A stretch of DNA of 8,029 bases, taken from NCBI GenBank assembly GCA_002386065.1, contig DGES01000005.1, positions 1-8,029 of the forward strand. Direction: 5' to 3'. This stretch comes from Firmicutes bacterium UBA3920. Its GTDB lineage: Bacteria > Bacillota > Clostridia > Caldicoprobacterales > Xylanivirgaceae. Under the pieces are notes generated by a model. It was not told the DNA's origin. It did no database searches and was given only the letters and a program-made list of their open reading frames with translations. Made by a program: the position numbers and the translations under genes. Below, in pieces: positions 7,411-8,029 of this stretch; positions within the stretch are counted from its first letter, which is position 1; every line of letters begins with the position of its first letter.

Positions 7411-7424
7411 GGATAACGATTACA
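7411..7424 (-). promoter_or_regulatory. cre-like CcpA site
   Basis: The minus strand reads TGTAATCGTTATCC, matching 13 of 14 positions of the Firmicutes catabolite-responsive consensus TGWAANCGNTNWCA; only the last base differs. The site directly abuts the -35 box of the rightward sensor gene and lies about 85-95 bases upstream of the inferred leftward start. CcpA could therefore lower sensor expression when preferred sugar is abundant, or act on the transport operon from upstream. The match is visible; binding is inferred. Confidence 0.55.
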
Positions 7425-7454
7425 TTGCCAAATAAAAAAACTACATGCTATAAT
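7425..7454 (+). promoter_or_regulatory. Vegetative promoter of the divergent sensor gene
   Basis: A -35 box TTGCCA (7425-7430) is followed by an 18-base spacer and a perfect TATAAT (7449-7454). TG lies one base before the -10, forming an extended -10 element. Transcription should start near 7461, about 33 bases before the ATG at 7494. This is the best promoter in the window. Confidence 0.75.
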
Positions 7455-7493
7455 GTTGTAGAATAATTTTAAAGTAAAAAAGGAAATGATAAA

Positions 7494-8029
7494 ATGTTTA
7501 AATTTATGCAAAATAAGGTATACAGAAAGATGTTTATAAACTTTACTGTAATATTCTTTTTAATAATATCTCTATTCACATTCATAGTATATGGACAAAT
7601 ATATGAAAACAAAAAACAGGTATTTATGCGTAATAACAAATATGCCAGCGAATATGTTGAATCGGTAATTGAAATGAAACAAAGTGAAATAGATGCAAAA
7701 CTTAACAAGATATATAATAATGATAAGTCTTTAAACGATGTTGTAAACTTTTTTACCTTAGATATGGATGAATATCTTGCAAGCAAATTGGATGCATATA
7801 AATTGTTTGAGTATTATCCTACTATAAATAAATTTGCAGAGGATTGTATATATAATGACAAGGACATTACCCGTGTGATCTTATATGATCACGTCAAAGA
7901 ACGCATGATGGTGTATTTCAATGACTATGGTCTGTTTCTCAAGACATGGACTGAAAGTGACCCATCTAAACCCTATGATATAATACAAGATGCTGGAGGC
8001 TTCCTTATTACTAGAGAAATATCTGACCC
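7494..8029 (+). CDS. Membrane-anchored sensor/regulator, N-terminal part (cut by window edge)
   Basis: An open frame from ATG at 7494 runs off the right edge with no stop, so only about 178 residues are visible. The ATG follows AAAAAAGGA with about 9 bases of spacing. A short basic N-terminus (NKVYRK) precedes one membrane span at about 13-33, and the rest looks like an extracytoplasmic sensor domain with helical, charged sequence (about 40-105) and then a more beta-like part. This layout matches the start of YesM-type histidine kinases and of large membrane-anchored AraC regulators, both of which commonly sit divergent from or next to LplABC-type sugar importers. No kinase, HAMP or DNA-binding domain lies inside the window, so the class is inferred. 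It probably senses the imported glycan or its bound receptor and controls the operon. Confidence 0.7.
   Translation, partial: MFKFMQNKVYRKMFINFTVIFFLIISLFTFIVYGQIYENKKQVFMRNNKYASEYVESVIEMKQSEIDAKLNKIYNNDKSLNDVVNFFTLDMDEYLASKLDAYKLFEYYPTINKFAEDCIYNDKDITRVILYDHVKERMMVYFNDYGLFLKTWTESDPSKPYDIIQDAGGFLITREISD

Noticed and set aside
7320..7786. Two leftward open frames (7511-7320 and 7786-7469)
   Set aside because: The larger is antisense to the sensor gene and the smaller crosses the divergent promoters. Both have skewed F/I/Y/L-rich composition typical of AT-rich shadow frames, and neither has a convincing ribosome site.
7875..7892. GTGATC/GATCAC inverted repeat resembling a CRP-type operator
   Set aside because: It lies inside the sensor coding region, its half-site spacing does not fit CRP (10 bases between TGTGA and TCAC instead of 6), and a 6-bp repeat is easily explained by chance.
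1..8029. CRISPR array, tRNA/rRNA, insertion sequence or prophage genes
   Set aside because: I saw no regularly spaced repeats, transposase-like proteins, terminal inverted repeats flanking a gene, or tRNA-like cloverleaf sequence.

Overview
The window is AT-rich. It has strong AGGAGG-type ribosome binding sites, a TATAAT promoter and a gene set typical of low-GC Firmicutes, most likely a polysaccharide- or glycan-degrading member of the Clostridia or a related Bacillota lineage. This is inferred from composition and gene families; no marker gene fixes the species.

Layout. Bases 1-513 hold no convincing gene. They contain AT-rich spacer, a clear intrinsic terminator for leftward transcription at 284-320, and about 190 bases of stop-ridden sequence between that terminator and the first gene. 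Bases 514-7287 form one leftward operon. In transcription order it encodes an LplB-type permease (7287-6370, TTG start), an LplC-type permease (start best placed at 6347, ending 5436), an LplA-type solute-binding lipoprotein (5318-3804) and a large cytoplasmic GH38 alpha-mannosidase (3615-514). Bases 7288-7493 are a divergent control region. From 7494 to the right edge runs the start of a rightward gene for a membrane-anchored sensor or regulator, cut off by the window.

How it works together (inference from families and gene order). The lipoprotein captures an oligosaccharide outside the cell. The two permeases move it in, powered by an ATPase encoded elsewhere, since no ATPase gene is present. 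The GH38 enzyme then removes alpha-linked mannose in the cytoplasm, so alpha-mannosides (N-glycan or mannan fragments) are the likely cargo. The divergent gene probably encodes the first part of a YesM-like histidine kinase or a membrane-anchored AraC-type regulator controlling the operon.

The regulatory DNA is the most informative non-coding part. The divergent region holds a near-consensus cre (CcpA) site, a good extended -10 promoter for the sensor gene, and a 21-bp inverted repeat that overlaps the best leftward -10 candidate. Between the lipoprotein and mannosidase genes lies a perfect 14-bp hairpin without a T-tract plus a second set of nested inverted repeats. This suggests an RNA element that sets lipoprotein and mannosidase levels separately. 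I see no entirely new system: this is a glycan-uptake operon with several regulatory details worth testing.
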